NCBI RefSeq assembly: GCF_020906515.1
Contig: NC_085855.1
Span: 1,984,001 to 2,048,000 of the forward strand
Length of the DNA: 64,000 nucleotides
Origin: Vanrija pseudolonga
Taxonomy: Eukaryota > Basidiomycota > Tremellomycetes > Trichosporonales > Trichosporonaceae
Direction of reading: 5' to 3'
Shown: positions 1 to 10,436 of the stretch, piece after piece
Layout: the number at the start of each line of letters is the position of its first letter
Position numbering within the stretch: the stretch's first letter is position 1
Notes under the pieces: model-generated
Databases searched by the model: none
The model's input: only the letters and a program-made list of their open reading frames with translations
Told to the model about the DNA's origin: nothing
Made by a program: the position numbers and the translations under genes

Positions 1-2
1 AC

Positions 3-435
3 GCACCAGCTGGACACTGCTACAAGAGAATCAACGGCCCCGAGTTTGAGATCAACATCGACCTCTTCGACGTCGCAGGACGATGCTACCCAGACCTGTT
101 CGAGAACGAGGTCGGCTGGTTCTGCTCTCCCAAGATGCCTGCCAGTCAGCGCGGCAGTCTTATCCCAGCTGGGGACGCGGTGCAGGCCATTGCCGGCGTG
201 CACCCCAATGTGAAGCAGATGCCTCTCTGCGAATGGAAGGGTGGGTGACATGGTTGCACTTCAGTGGCTGACGTTTGCAGAGGATCTGTACACCATTGTC
301 AAGACCGCCACCATCTCAGTGGAGAAGAAGGTGCAACAGAACTATGCCAGTCTTCTCCGCGACAAACTAGGCTTCCCGCAGCCTGTCGAGGCCCCGTCCA
401 CACCACGCAACGGAGCTGGCAACGGCAGCGCTTAG
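3..435 (+). CDS. Unrecognised protein, C-terminal part only
   Basis: The gene enters from outside the window in reading frame 3. Two exons are visible, 3-240 and 281-435, joined by a 40-nt intron (241-280, GTGGGT...TTTGCAG, with GGCTGAC as a likely branch site). The fragment is about 130 residues and ends with TAG at 433-435. It is hydrophilic with several cysteines (for example GHCYKR, GRCYPD, GWFCSPK), then a helical stretch (EDLYTIVKTATISVEKK) and a low-complexity tail (STPRNGAGNGSA). I do not recognise a family. Confidence is good that this is coding, because the frame is maintained across a canonical intron, but no function can be assigned. Confidence 0.7.
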
Positions 436-3400
436 GCTGGGTAGCAGTGGGGCGTCCTTCGAAGGCGACAGTTCCGCAGGTCGAACCGCCCCAGAGATCT
501 ATGAGACACCATGACGAGAGGCGACTAGCATAGGCACGAGTAGGTATTGTGCGCGAGAGAGTAGCAGAGCGGCCCATCGCCCCGCACTATGTAGATATGT
601 GGCATGTGAGATATCAGACGTTCGACAGCGCAGTATTTGGAGTTGTGGCGGTCGCGCACCGTGTCGTGTGGCAATCCACGGCCAGATAAACAGCTCCGAC
701 ACCACGGTCTGCACTTGACAATGTGCCGCAGCCGTCCATCAGCTGTCACCCAAGAGCCCGGGATCCTTGGGAGGTGGAGAAGTGAAGGCGCGTACCCGAC
801 GCGAGCGGACCAGAGGGAGCTGTGGCCCCGCACCACGCCCACACACAGCCCCACCCAAAACACACACTGTCGCACCCACACCCACCCACACCCACACGGC
901 ACAAAAGAGACTCTCCCCCGCTCCCAGACCCCGGCCGCCAATCCCCTTCCTCCTGGGACAGGTCCGGATTCAGCGAACGGACTCGAACTCCCGCCGCCGC
1001 GACCAGAGGGAGTAGCAGTACTACTGCTGTTCCGTGATCGCCACGACTGCGCTGATGCGATGGTGGTGGGAGGAGCACTGGCCCTAGAGGCGGGAAAGAC
1101 GAGGCCGTGCAGTTGACCATCGTTTCAACACGCTGGGGCTTCTGGGTTCGAAATTTGGCTCTGTCAGTTAGAGTAGGAGTGCGCATGAGTGCTCAGACAC
1201 CAGGTGTCCCCTCGTCTCGACTGCGTCAGCAAGCGAGCAATCAGTCACGCCGCCGATCCTGTCCCCCTTCCTGCCTGTCGTTACCTCCACAGCGTACGTG
1301 AGCGACGTGATGTCAGTAGATAAGGCGAGCGGCGCCACCGGTCAGTCTGTGCGGCTCCGTATCTGGCCCCACGGAGCCAGCGACACTCCCAGCGACGACG
1401 CCGCGCCGCAGCTGGGCTGCCTCGATACCGCAGAACCACGGCAGCCCCCCAAAGCCTCGGACGAGCGTCTTGCCGTCTGCCCCGCGCACGTGCCGCCGCC
1501 TGATAACTCCCCGCCCCCGTGGGTGTATCAGCCATCCAAGTCGGAGGTGCGCCGATCCGCTGCGGCTGATAGTAGAGATACACGATATCGACGGCGCCAA
1601 GACGCCCTCCCCGCGACGCCAGATCTGCGCGACACCGCCGTACTTCCTGATGAATAGCGATACCGTGTTCAAGGCGCCGTGACACCGCGTTCGGGGGACG
1701 CGGTGGCGACGATACTGCGTGCCAAGGCTCGGCTGCGGGGTGATCAGACGAACTTCCTCGGTGGCGGATATCGACGTTGGCAGACTTGGCTAGACGATGG
1801 GCGTGGGGACTTGCTCACTTGCTCTCTTTCTCTCTTGCTCACTTGCTTGGAGGTTGTCGGAGCATCAGACTGGAAAAAAAGGTGTACAGTCACCCCCCGA
1901 CGCTCGCACGACTTTGGCCAACCACTCGCCAACGAACCCAACCTCCCCCTCGCGAGTGTGGCGGCCCCATCCGACCAAACCCCCCCACGCGCCCTCGCCT
2001 CGCTCCTCGACGTGTGCGCCGCACGTCGGCCCCCCACCAGCCAGCAGTCCTCCGCTCGCGAACATGCGCCGCTCCGCAAAAACCAAATTCGCTGCATCAT
2101 GCTTCCCGACGTTGTTGCACGTCTGCCAGATGTGCGGACAGCGCTAACCGGACCACGGGTACAAGCCACGTGCAGGCCCCTTATCAGCTCCGCACAGTTG
2201 CTCCGGCGGCGACCTGTTCGCTCACCCTTCCGCCCGCAAACCGCTGTCCTGTTCGCTCCTGCTGGCAATGTCCGATGATGCCAACGCGCCCGCTCGAATC
2301 TTAAGTGAGGGGAGAGAACGTGCGGGGGATCAAGTGCGGCCTTGCGCACCCATCAGCTCACCGAGCCAGACGAGCCGGCCGACGCCGCGTGCCGTTTACG
2401 GCTCTGCCGCTGTCTCTGCCGATCGCTCCTGACTGTGCGGTGCGGAGGTCGGCACGTCAGAGTCTGCAACAGCAGCAGCAGCTGCTGCTGTTGGTCGCCC
2501 TGCGGCCACTGTTACCGTTTTCTCACAAGCTAGCGTGCCCGCACCGCAGTTGACCTTCCGTGGTCGTCACGGTGCGCGTGCTGCTGCTGGTGCCGCGGCA
2601 GTGGGGGCCACAGGTGCCCCAGCTCTCTGGCGCTAGAGCTAATCTTAGCGTGTTGTGCTCTGCAGCGGAGAGGTCGCGCGGCCCAGTTGGGGAAGTGGTC
2701 GTCGTCTTGCAATGAGCTGCAGCTGCCTCGGCGCCACGTTCTCAGCTGACTGCACGCACACACGCACATGGGCGCCATTGCCGCCTCCTGTGCCGGGCTT
2801 GACCGGGACCCAAGCCAAGCAGCACAACCGAGAGAAACCGCCGATGCCGTGGAAAACCGGACATGCATCGGGGCACGGCTGCCAAGTCACTCCGAACATG
2901 GTACGCGCCCAACCGCGAGCCAGAAGCGCGTCGAGCAGTAGCGAGCAGACGCCTATGCATACCACCATCCGCCTGCCAGAAGAGGGCAGCCCGGTGCGAG
3001 CTCGGTGCCTCGGAAGCGCCTTGCGCCGAGGCCCACTTTTTTGGTCCGAAATCGATGTGGGGGACCGGTTTTTGCCTTTTGGCATGACTGCGCCGGGTGC
3101 GGCAGCAGCATTGGCATGCATGCTTTGCGCGTACTCTGCGCGTCTGGCAGACGAGTCGTGTATGCAGAATTGCGGAACATGGGAGCGGGCGACCAGGGCC
3201 AGCCAGGTGGCCGTTGGGTCGAGATGCGGCCGTCGTGCGGACAACTGTGCGGCAGGTACTGCTGGGTGCTGGGTGGGCTCTGCAGCCCGCCGTCCATCTG
3301 CGGCGGCGGCAGCGGCGGTGAGCTTGCTCTACTGTATGCATACCGCCAGCAGCAAGCCAGCGACGTCTCAGGGCTTTGCTTGTTCAAAGTGCGCTCGAAC

Positions 3401-3819
3401 GGCGCCGCTGCAGCCGCAGATTTCCCGGCGGTGCTGCTGCTTTGGTGCAGCCGCGCTGTACTGTAGCGGGCGCACCGGTCGGGCTGCGGGCGGGGTCACC
3501 AGCGGTGGCTCACGTTGGAGCGCCACCACGCAGCGTCCGGGGCCATGCAGCAGCAGGCAGGCAGCATCGCGCGCCGTTTTCTCCTCGCGAGCCCGGGTCG
3601 TCCTTTGCCATCCTCCCACCTTCGCCCACCTTGGCCAAACAAGTACAAGTACCATGCCCCGATCGGTCATGTAGACAAAGCCCCCCCAAGCAAAGCAACG
3701 CGAACACACGACCACTCTAGAGCACAACCCTCTAGCAGCTCACGCGCCAAGCACATCCCACCCCCCCCTCGGCAACCCGATCACACCTCCATCTCCCAAC
3801 CCCCCCGAACACAAATATC
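436..3819. other. Long intergenic region, no supported gene
   Basis: About 3.4 kb between the first gene and the sugar transporter. It is GC-rich, so chance open frames overlap on both strands. The longest, 339 codons at 2655-3674, has no recognisable domain, a cysteine/serine/arginine-heavy composition and no consistent intron signals. A CA/CCA-rich tract lies near 838-905 and a CAG/CTG near-palindrome at 2467-2493. The last 150 bases are C-rich, like the leaders of other genes here. The region probably holds the 5' control region of the transporter; nothing more can be supported. Confidence 0.6.
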
Positions 3820-5643
3820 ATGGGCGCCGGTCCAGCCGTCAGCGGCCCACAGGGCGACACGAGCGCGCTCGCTGCCGTCCTCGGTGGACGCGACACCCGC
3901 TTCTACAAGGGTCACTACAAGAAGCTCACTGCTTGCATTGTGAGTTGGGCATGGCGGCGGCGACAACATCGGCTGACACCCCCCTCCAGGTCCTCCTCCT
4001 CATCACGTCCATGACCAACGGTTACGACGGTTCGATGATGAACGGTCTCCAGTACGTAGATATGTCTGCTTCCCCCGCACCTGCTCACACACCACAGGGC
4101 CCTCGACACCTGGAAGACGTACTTTGACAACCCCGAGAACAAGCCTACTCTGTTCGGCGTGTAAGTAGGCTGCGGCGATCCTCTTGACAGATGACCCAAC
4201 TAACATCACCAAAGTTTCAACGCTATCCAGAACATTGGTGGTCTGGTCGGTCTCCCCTTCGCTCCCTACGTCTCCGACTACTTTGGCCGTCGTTTCTGCA
4301 TCTTCCTCGGCTGTGTTATCATGCTCGGCGCCACTGCCCTCCAGTCGGCCGCGACCAACACTGGCATGTTCATTGCCGCCCGTGGTCTTATCGGTTTCGG
4401 TCTCTCGTTCGCCTCGGTTGCCGCCCCCGTGCTGATCACCGAGATCGCCTTCCCCACCCACCGTGGCCCGGCCACCTCGCTCTACAACTCGATGTGGTAC
4501 CTCGGCTCCATTGTCGCCGCCTGGACCACGTACGGCACCTTCCGCATGAACAACAACTGGGGCTGGCGCATTCCCTCTATCCTCCAGGGCTTGCCTTCCA
4601 TCTTCCAGGTCTTCCTCATCTGGTTTGTCCCCGAGTCGCCCCGCTGGCTGGTCGACCACGGCAAGGAGGACAGGGCTCGCGACGTGATTGCCAAGTACCA
4701 CTGCGACAACAACTACGACGACCCGCTCCTCGACTTTGAGATGAACGAGATCAAGGAGCGTATCCGCGAGGACCGCGAGAACAAGTCGTCGTCGGGATGG
4801 AAGGCCATGTTCACCGACAAGGGCAACCTCCGTCGTCTCCGCATCATCATTGCCCTCGCCTTCTTCTGCCAGTGGGCCGGTAACGGTCTTGTCTCGTACT
4901 ACCTCACCCTCATTCTCAAGGGTATCGGAATCACCTCGGCCGGCCACCAGACGCTTATCAACGGTATCCTTCAGATCTACAACTGGGTCCTTGCTCTCCT
5001 TGGTGCCTCGTTTGTCGACCGCGTCGGCCGTCGCTTCCTCTTCCTTACCTCGACCGCTGGCATGTGTGTCAGCTTCATCTGCTGGACGATCTGCTCGGCC
5101 ACGTACGCCAAGTCGTCGACCCAGTTCGCCCCAGAGTGTATCGCCGAGAACCCCAACAACTTCTCCAGCAACTGTGTCGCACTCAACGGCAACAAGGCTG
5201 CCGGTAACGCCGTCATTGCCTTCATCTTCCTCTTCTACGGATTCTACGACATTGCCATGACTCCCCTTGTCGTCAGCTACACGGTCGAGATCACGCCCTA
5301 CCGTTTCCGTTCCAAGGCTCTCATGCTCTTCCAGTTCGCCGTCTCGGCCTCGCTCACCTTCAACCAATACGTCAACCCCATTGCGCTCGACGCCATCCAC
5401 TGGAAGTACTACATTGTGTTCTGCGTCTTCCTCGCCTTCCAGGTCTTCTACTGCTACCTCTTCGTCATCGAGACTCGTGGCCCCAACGGACCTCTCCCTC
5501 TCGAGGAGATTGCCGCCCTGTTCGAGGGACCTGGTCGCTACGGCTTCCAGAAGAACCCCTACGAGAACAACGCCATCGACTCGGAGTCGTTCCACGAGCA
5601 CGGCTCGGAGAAGAAGCGCGACCACGTCGAGGACTCGTCGTAA
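3820..5643 (+). CDS. MFS sugar transporter (hexose/lactose permease-like)
   Basis: Plasma-membrane sugar/H+ symporter of the MFS sugar-porter family, probably about 12 membrane segments, 557 residues. Four exons: 3820-3939, 3990-4051, 4098-4160 and 4215-5643; phases agree throughout and the stop is TAA. Family marks include NGYDGSMMNG in the first membrane segment, SDYFGRR in the 2-3 loop, PESPRWL after segment 6 and DRVGRR in the second half. The C-terminus is a charged cytosolic tail (EKKRDHVEDSS). The upstream ATG context is CATC-ATGG after a C-rich leader. The family (Lac12/hexose-transporter-like) is clear; the transported sugar cannot be read from sequence. The three introns all fall in the first quarter. 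A 3.4-kb upstream gap would fit a regulated promoter, but no specific site was identified. Confidence 0.95.
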
Positions 5644-6055
5644 GCGGTGGTGATGAGCTGTTTGGGGGAGCGGGGAGTGGCAGGGAGCAGGAGGGAAGAG
5701 AGAAGATCAAGCTAGTAGTAGTTATAAGGGTCAAGCCTACAGCGGCTTTAGTCAGTAGTTGTTATCATACCAGTCTGTCGATGGGCATATGTCACTCTAC
5801 ATTTCTGTCACTGGGCGTGTGGGCCGGAGCAGGGCGTGGTCAAACGAATCGTGTCACGCAGTAACCAGCACGACTCCTGGTCATACTTGACCTCCAACTA
5901 CGCTTGGCACGCAGTATGTAGCCCCGCAGCCGCGCGTGGCTTGAACGTCAGTTGCACCACGTCAGCAGTCAGTCGCCCGTCACCCGTCGCCGGCCTGCAT
6001 CCACCCCAGCCCTCTTTCTTGCCTCACAACAAACTGTTCATCCCCGACACACACC
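5644..6055. other. Convergent 3' intergenic region
   Basis: 412 bases between the stop codons of the transporter (+) and the first PHO88 paralog (-). It should hold both 3' untranslated regions and poly(A) sites. It is somewhat less GC-rich than the coding DNA around it, and no open frame of interest was seen. Confidence 0.6.
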
Positions 6056-7027
6056 CTACTCGCTCTTCTTCTCGCCGGCCTTCTTGACGGGCTTGGCACC
6101 GCCAAAGATGGCAGCCTTGAGCTTTGCGAGGGCGGCCTTGCGGCCGTCCTTGAAGGGGCGGGCGAGGTCGCCGACGGGCTTCTCGCCCCAGAGGTGGATG
6201 CGCGCCTGCTTGCTCTGGAGGAGCATGTACGCGATCGTCTTGATCGTCTGGGTGAAGAGCTGTGCGCGGGAGCGTGTTAGCGCCGCGCGTCCTTATCGAC
6301 AAGGTCCCCGCCCACTCACAGGCCTGTTGAACCCAAGGTACAGGTACAGCACGCCGAGGTAGAGCGCGGCCGAGACGAGCGTGCTGCGCACCTCGCCCTT
6401 GACGGCCTGCAGGTCGTAGTCGCGCGCCGTCGTCGTCGTGACCTCGACGTCGGACGTGTCGGCCGCGTCCTTGAGCGTCTCGTCCTTCTCGTTGGTCACG
6501 GTGCCGTTCTTCTCAGCGGCGGCGGTGCCAGGGGCGGGCTTCTGCAGGCAGTCAGTTAGCTATGGCCGAGGCCAGGCAGTCGGCACTCGGCGCACCGGCT
6601 TGGGCTTGATGATCTTGACGACCGTCTTGTCGTTCTGCTTCTTGATCTGCGGTGTGTGTGAGTAGGCTGCGGTGCCTCGGCACATGGGCGGCGACGCGGA
6701 CGCGGACGCGCCGACGTGCTGCCGCGCGCACGCGACCCCAACCCCAAGCCCACCCACCTTGAGCACGATGATGCCGTACAGCGCCAGCGAGGCCACCTGC
6801 GACGCGAGGTACCCGACCTTGATGTAGTAGTCGGTCTTGGGGTCGCCCTTGGGGAGGGTGCGGCCGACTGGTGTGCGGGGTGGTGGTCAGCGGGGGTCGG
6901 CGTCACCGAGGTGGTTGTTTGGGCTGGCTGGCGGGGTTCGTTGGGCCAAGCCAACCAGTGCCACGCCCCACTCACCGGCCATGGCGCCGACGGTGGCCGC
7001 CGCAGTGACGAAGAGGTCGTTGGCCAT
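6056..7027 (-). CDS. Pho88/Snd3 family protein, divergent paralog
   Basis: ER membrane protein of the Pho88 family; yeast Pho88 is Snd3 of the SRP-independent targeting route. 212 residues in five exons: 6976-7027, 6758-6867, 6596-6646, 6320-6541 and 6056-6259. The family core is visible: an N-terminal hydrophobic segment, TTTARDYDL before the second hydrophobic hairpin, and HLWGEKPVGDLARPFK near the end. Compared with its neighbour at 7465-8553 it carries a roughly 25-residue charged insert before the RDYDL motif and a lysine-rich tail ending KKAGEKKSE. Intron phases (1,0,0,0) match the neighbour exactly, so the two arose by tandem duplication. It is the more derived copy: the N-terminus MANDLFVTAAATVGAMA replaces the usual NPxxTNLAVSLGAMQ. 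Function as an Snd3-like targeting factor is inferred. Confidence 0.9.
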
Positions 7028-7464
7028 TGTTATTTGTGGCGAGGGGGGAGGAGGAGGTAAATGGGCAATAAGAACAATGTCGACCGCGTCAAGAATGCTG
7101 CAGGCAGGCAGGCAGGCACCTCCAGCGCGTCGTGTCGGTTGAGATTCCCGGCGGCGTTGGCTTGTAACGAGCGGCAACGGCGGCCGATTTCAATGGCCGG
7201 TTAACTCGGGGCCTCGCACTCGCAGCCTCGGGGACCCATTCTTGTCAGCAATACTACTTAAGACACCGCACTCCTTGCAACGATGCCACCCCCACTCCAC
7301 ACACACACGCGCCCAGCATACATGCATCGAGAACGCGGCGCATGCAGCCCTGCGCCTCACAGTCTAGGTCGGACCCAAGTACACACAAACATCACAACCG
7401 GCCCACGCGCGCGCGCTCAACGAACAGCGGCACGCACTGCGGGCAGACGGCGCTGCTCCAATGC
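7028..7464. other. Spacer between the PHO88 paralogs
   Basis: 437 bases between the stop of the upstream copy and the start of the downstream copy, both on the minus strand. It should hold the 3' region of one and the promoter of the other. It includes a GCAGGCAGGCAGGCA run near 7100-7115 and CA-rich DNA near 7295-7310. No open frame was supported. Confidence 0.5.
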
Positions 7465-8553
7465 TTACTCGCTCTTGCCGCCGGCCTTCTCGACCGCCTT
7501 GATCGAGGCAGCGTCGGTCTGGGGGCCAGCAGCGTTGCCAGTGAGCTGCTCAAGGAAGCCGGGGGCAGTCTTGAAGGGGCGCGAGAGCTCGCCCTCGGGC
7601 TTGGAGCCCCAGAGGTGGAGCTTGACCTCGTTCGACTCGAGGGTGCCCTTGATGGTGGTAAGGGCCTGGACGAAGAGCTGGGGGTGTTAGTGGGGTTGTA
7701 GGGGGTAGGGGGAGGGGTGTATGTATGTGGGCGAGTGGTCGAGAGAAGAGGCCGATCAGGCAGGCCAGCGCAGCACGCCGCGCATGCCGTGGCGGGCCGC
7801 CACTATCTCTGCGAGACCGCCCGCACTCTCGTCCCCACTCGTGCTCACACTCCCCCCGCCATTATACTCACAGGAGGGATGTAGCCCATGTACAGGTGGA
7901 GGAAAGCCATGAAGGCGATACCGGTGAAGAGGCCCTTCATGGCCTTGGACGTCTCCTCGAGGTCATAGTCACGGACTGTGGTGGTGACGAGCTCGTCCTT
8001 GGAGTCGGGGTTCTGGGCGAGTTAGCAGGGGATCGGCAGGGCTTTGCATGGCGATGCAGAGCTGCCCTGGGTCGCGCGAGCGGTGGTCGGCGACGCTGCC
8101 GAAGCTCGCCGCCGACATCTCGGGCACCCGCCAGCAGCTCTCCACGACGCCGCTTGAACACTCACCATGGGCGACTTGGGCTGGACGTACTTGATCACGG
8201 TCAGGTCGTTCTTGGCACGGATCTGGGGGTGTCAGTTGAGCTCCAAACCGGAGTACCGGCGTGTAAGCCGAGCTGGAGCTGCCATAGCATCCCCAGCTCG
8301 GCCTTAATGCCACTCGCTGCGCACTCACCTTGGTCGTGACGTAGTAGTAGATGAGGAGCGAGATGGCCTGGGCGCCAATGTAGCCGGCGCGGAGGTACTG
8401 GACCGTCTGCTCGTCCTTGGGCAGGCGGTTGGCGACTGGGGCGGGGTGTCAGCAAAGGTCAGTGGGGGCGGCGCGCAGCGTCAGGGGCTCGTTCGTCTGC
8501 TCACTCTGCATGGCGCCGAGCGAGACGGCGAGGTTGGTGAAGGCGGGGTTCAT
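7465..8553 (-). CDS. PHO88: Pho88/Snd3, canonical copy (ER targeting factor)
   Basis: 188 residues, the same length as yeast Pho88/Snd3. Five exons: 8505-8553, 8329-8435, 8166-8222, 7872-8012 and 7465-7677, phases 1,0,0,0. The N-terminus NPAFTNLAVSLGAMQ is the standard family start. It is followed by a hydrophobic segment with IYYYV, then KNDLTVIKYVQP, TTTVRDYDLEETSK, a second hydrophobic hairpin with FLHLYMGYIPP, and LHLWGSKPEGELSRPFK. Known role of the family: an ER membrane protein first linked to phosphate transport, later to the SND pathway that delivers proteins with internal or C-terminal membrane segments. It lies upstream of, and in the same direction as, the divergent paralog at 6056-7027, and its promoter region is shared head-to-head with ATP20. 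Confidence 0.96.
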
Positions 8554-9172
8554 TGTGTGTAGTGTGTGCTGTGCGAGGGCCGGTCCGATGAGCGAAGTGA
8601 GGTGGGTGTAGAGTTGAGTTGATGCAACAGAGACAAGTGTGGGACGTGGAACAAGGTCGAACGAGCACTGGCCGCGTAGATATCGACGTCGAGGGTCGGC
8701 GTTGGTTGTCCTGTCCTGTACTTTTCTGGAACCTTGTTGGAGGCAGCCTGGCGGGTTGGCGCTGGCGCGGCGACTGTGGGCAGGGCGGCGGGCGGTGAGC
8801 GGCGGCGACCATGCGGGGCAGTCAGCCAAAGCGGAAAGGCGACGACACTCCGTTTCCCAGTCACCCACGCGCACGCCACTAAAAGTGCCACACTCGCCCA
8901 CGCTGAAAAGTTCCGACTGGGCAAGGCCTGCCATTTTTGCTCCCGTTGCTTCCTTGCTGCGTGGCTGCGTCGGTTGTGGTCGGACCACGAGAGTTGGCAG
9001 TCAGCCAGCGCAGGCAGCACGGACAGAGACGCAGGGCAACGACGGACCGGCAGGAAGCAGCAGCAGCAGGCAGCAGCCACAACCAACTTCTCACTCGCTC
9101 GTCCAAGCCGCATCTCCATCCTCCTCCACTCCCCCTTCTCCTCCTCCTCCTCCTCCACCTCCCCTTCTCGCC
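8554..9172. promoter_or_regulatory. Shared divergent promoter, PHO88 / ATP20
   Basis: 619 bases between two outward-facing start codons. The ATP20 side ends in a strong CTCCTCCTCC pyrimidine tract directly before its ATG, and there are CAG/CAGCAGCAG clusters near 9058-9075. No TATA box is evident. Both flanking genes serve membrane biogenesis or energy, so a common promoter is plausible; that is inference from geometry. Confidence 0.5.
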
Positions 9173-10131
9173 ATGGTCCGCCCCCAGATCGCCAACGCCG
9201 CCCGCGCCGTCGGCCGCCGCGCAAACTCGACCCAGGCCAACCCCCAGGTGCAGAAGGCCGTCCAGCAGGCCTCGCAGATCTACGCCCAGGGCGCCCAGAC
9301 CGTCAAGCGTGTCGCCGGCCCCGTCGGTGACCGTGTTGGCTCGCTCCTCGGTGGTGAGTAGCGGCCTGGGCAGGCAAGGGGTCCAGCGGGCAAGCAGCAG
9401 CAGTACCGGCAGCGCGACAGCGACGCCGGAAGATACTATCGGAATCGTTCCGGTTCGGAGGTCCGGAAGGCTCGACGACGACGCCTGGTTGCACGCCGTC
9501 CTCCCGTCGACTCGCTTTGCCGTCTCGCGCAGCACTGCACGTCATGCCTGTCATGGCCGGTGATGCCGGCGTGATGGCCTGGCGATGGAACGGCGACGGA
9601 CGACGACGCAGTCCGGTCCCAAACATGGCTAGCCGAGGGATCGTTGTCGGCGAACCGCGCGACAATCTCCTGCGATCTCAACGCTGGCTCAACTGCCTTT
9701 ACGCCTACCACTGCTGCTACTGCTATACCCGCTGCCCTCGACTGCCCGACTCCCGTCACAGATCCCCACTAACCCCCGCAGCCTACCGCGCGCCCTTGAC
9801 GTACAACTGGAACGTCTTCACCTCGCTCGTGCGCCAGGTCTACAAGGCCGAGAAGCTCGCTCCCCCCACCCACCTCTCGCAGTGGGCCACGGCCTACGCC
9901 AACATCTGGGCGCGCGCCTCGTCGCCTGCGTGGTGGCGCAGCGCGCTCGAGTCGGGCGAGTGGGCCAAGGTCGCCATTGCCGTGAGTCGCACCAAGCCTG
10001 CCTTAGAGGCCACAACTGACACCCACCCCCAGGCGGTCGAGGCCTACGGTATCTTCAAGATTGGTGAGATCATTGGCCGCCGCCACATTGTCGGCTACAA
10101 GATCAAGGAGCCCGCCGCTGCGGCTCACTAG
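9173..10131 (+). CDS. ATP20: Mitochondrial ATP synthase subunit g
   Basis: Subunit g of the F1Fo ATP synthase, an inner-membrane protein needed for dimerisation and cristae shape. 159 residues in three exons: 9173-9353, 9782-9981 and 10033-10131. After a basic, mitochondria-like N-terminus (ARAVGRRANSTQ) comes a helical region with YNWNVFTSLVRQVYKAEKLAPP. The final part, EAYGIFKIGEIIGRRHIVGYK, is the family's signature membrane helix with glycines spaced for dimer contacts. Intron 1 is 428 nt, about ten times the usual size here, and the second is 51 nt. No RNA gene was recognised inside the long intron. The next gene converges on it 305 bases downstream. Confidence 0.95.
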
Positions 10132-10436
10132 GCGTTTAAAAGGCCAACATAGGCCCTAAGAGCATGCACACTTTCACGGAGGATAGGGGATGGCGGGCTG
10201 ACCTGCAGCGGGGAGAGCCGTGGCCTGGAGCTACCGCTACCCGTCTCGAGAGTCCTGCGCTGCGCTTCGTCGCATCGCGCTCGCGCTACAAACTATGGTA
10301 TACCACAAACTAACAAAATACGCAGTGAAACGCCGTCCTGGCTCTGGCCTGTCAACCCATAGTATCTCCAAAACAAAACACTGGTCATCCGCTAGCCCTC
10401 GCTAACCCTCTTGGTATCGTTGTCCCTTCGCTCCCA
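10132..10436. other. Convergent 3' intergenic region
   Basis: 305 bases between ATP20 (+) and the zf-PARP gene (-). AT-richer stretches (ACTAACAAAATACGC, AAAACAAAACACTGG) fit 3' untranslated regions. No gene seen. Confidence 0.5.

Noticed and set aside
838-905. Telomere-like CCCACACCCA tract
   Set aside because: Irregular short CA/CCA repeats in the interior of the sequence, not a uniform telomeric array.
960-1000. tRNA-like T-loop (AGTTCGAGTCC on the minus strand)
   Set aside because: Only three of five T-stem pairs form and no D-arm or acceptor stem could be found.
2655-3674. 339-codon plus-strand frame in the long intergenic region
   Set aside because: No recognisable domain, odd cysteine/arginine content, and competing open frames on other strands as expected in GC-rich noncoding DNA.
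4003-5625. 540-codon open frame on the minus strand across the sugar transporter
   Set aside because: It is the antisense shadow of a codon-biased exon; its D/E/G/V/L-heavy composition and lack of domains are typical of such shadows, while the plus strand has clear MFS motifs and introns.
9354-9781. Intronic snoRNA in ATP20
   Set aside because: GGTGATGCC is only a partial C box and no matching D box or terminal stem was found.
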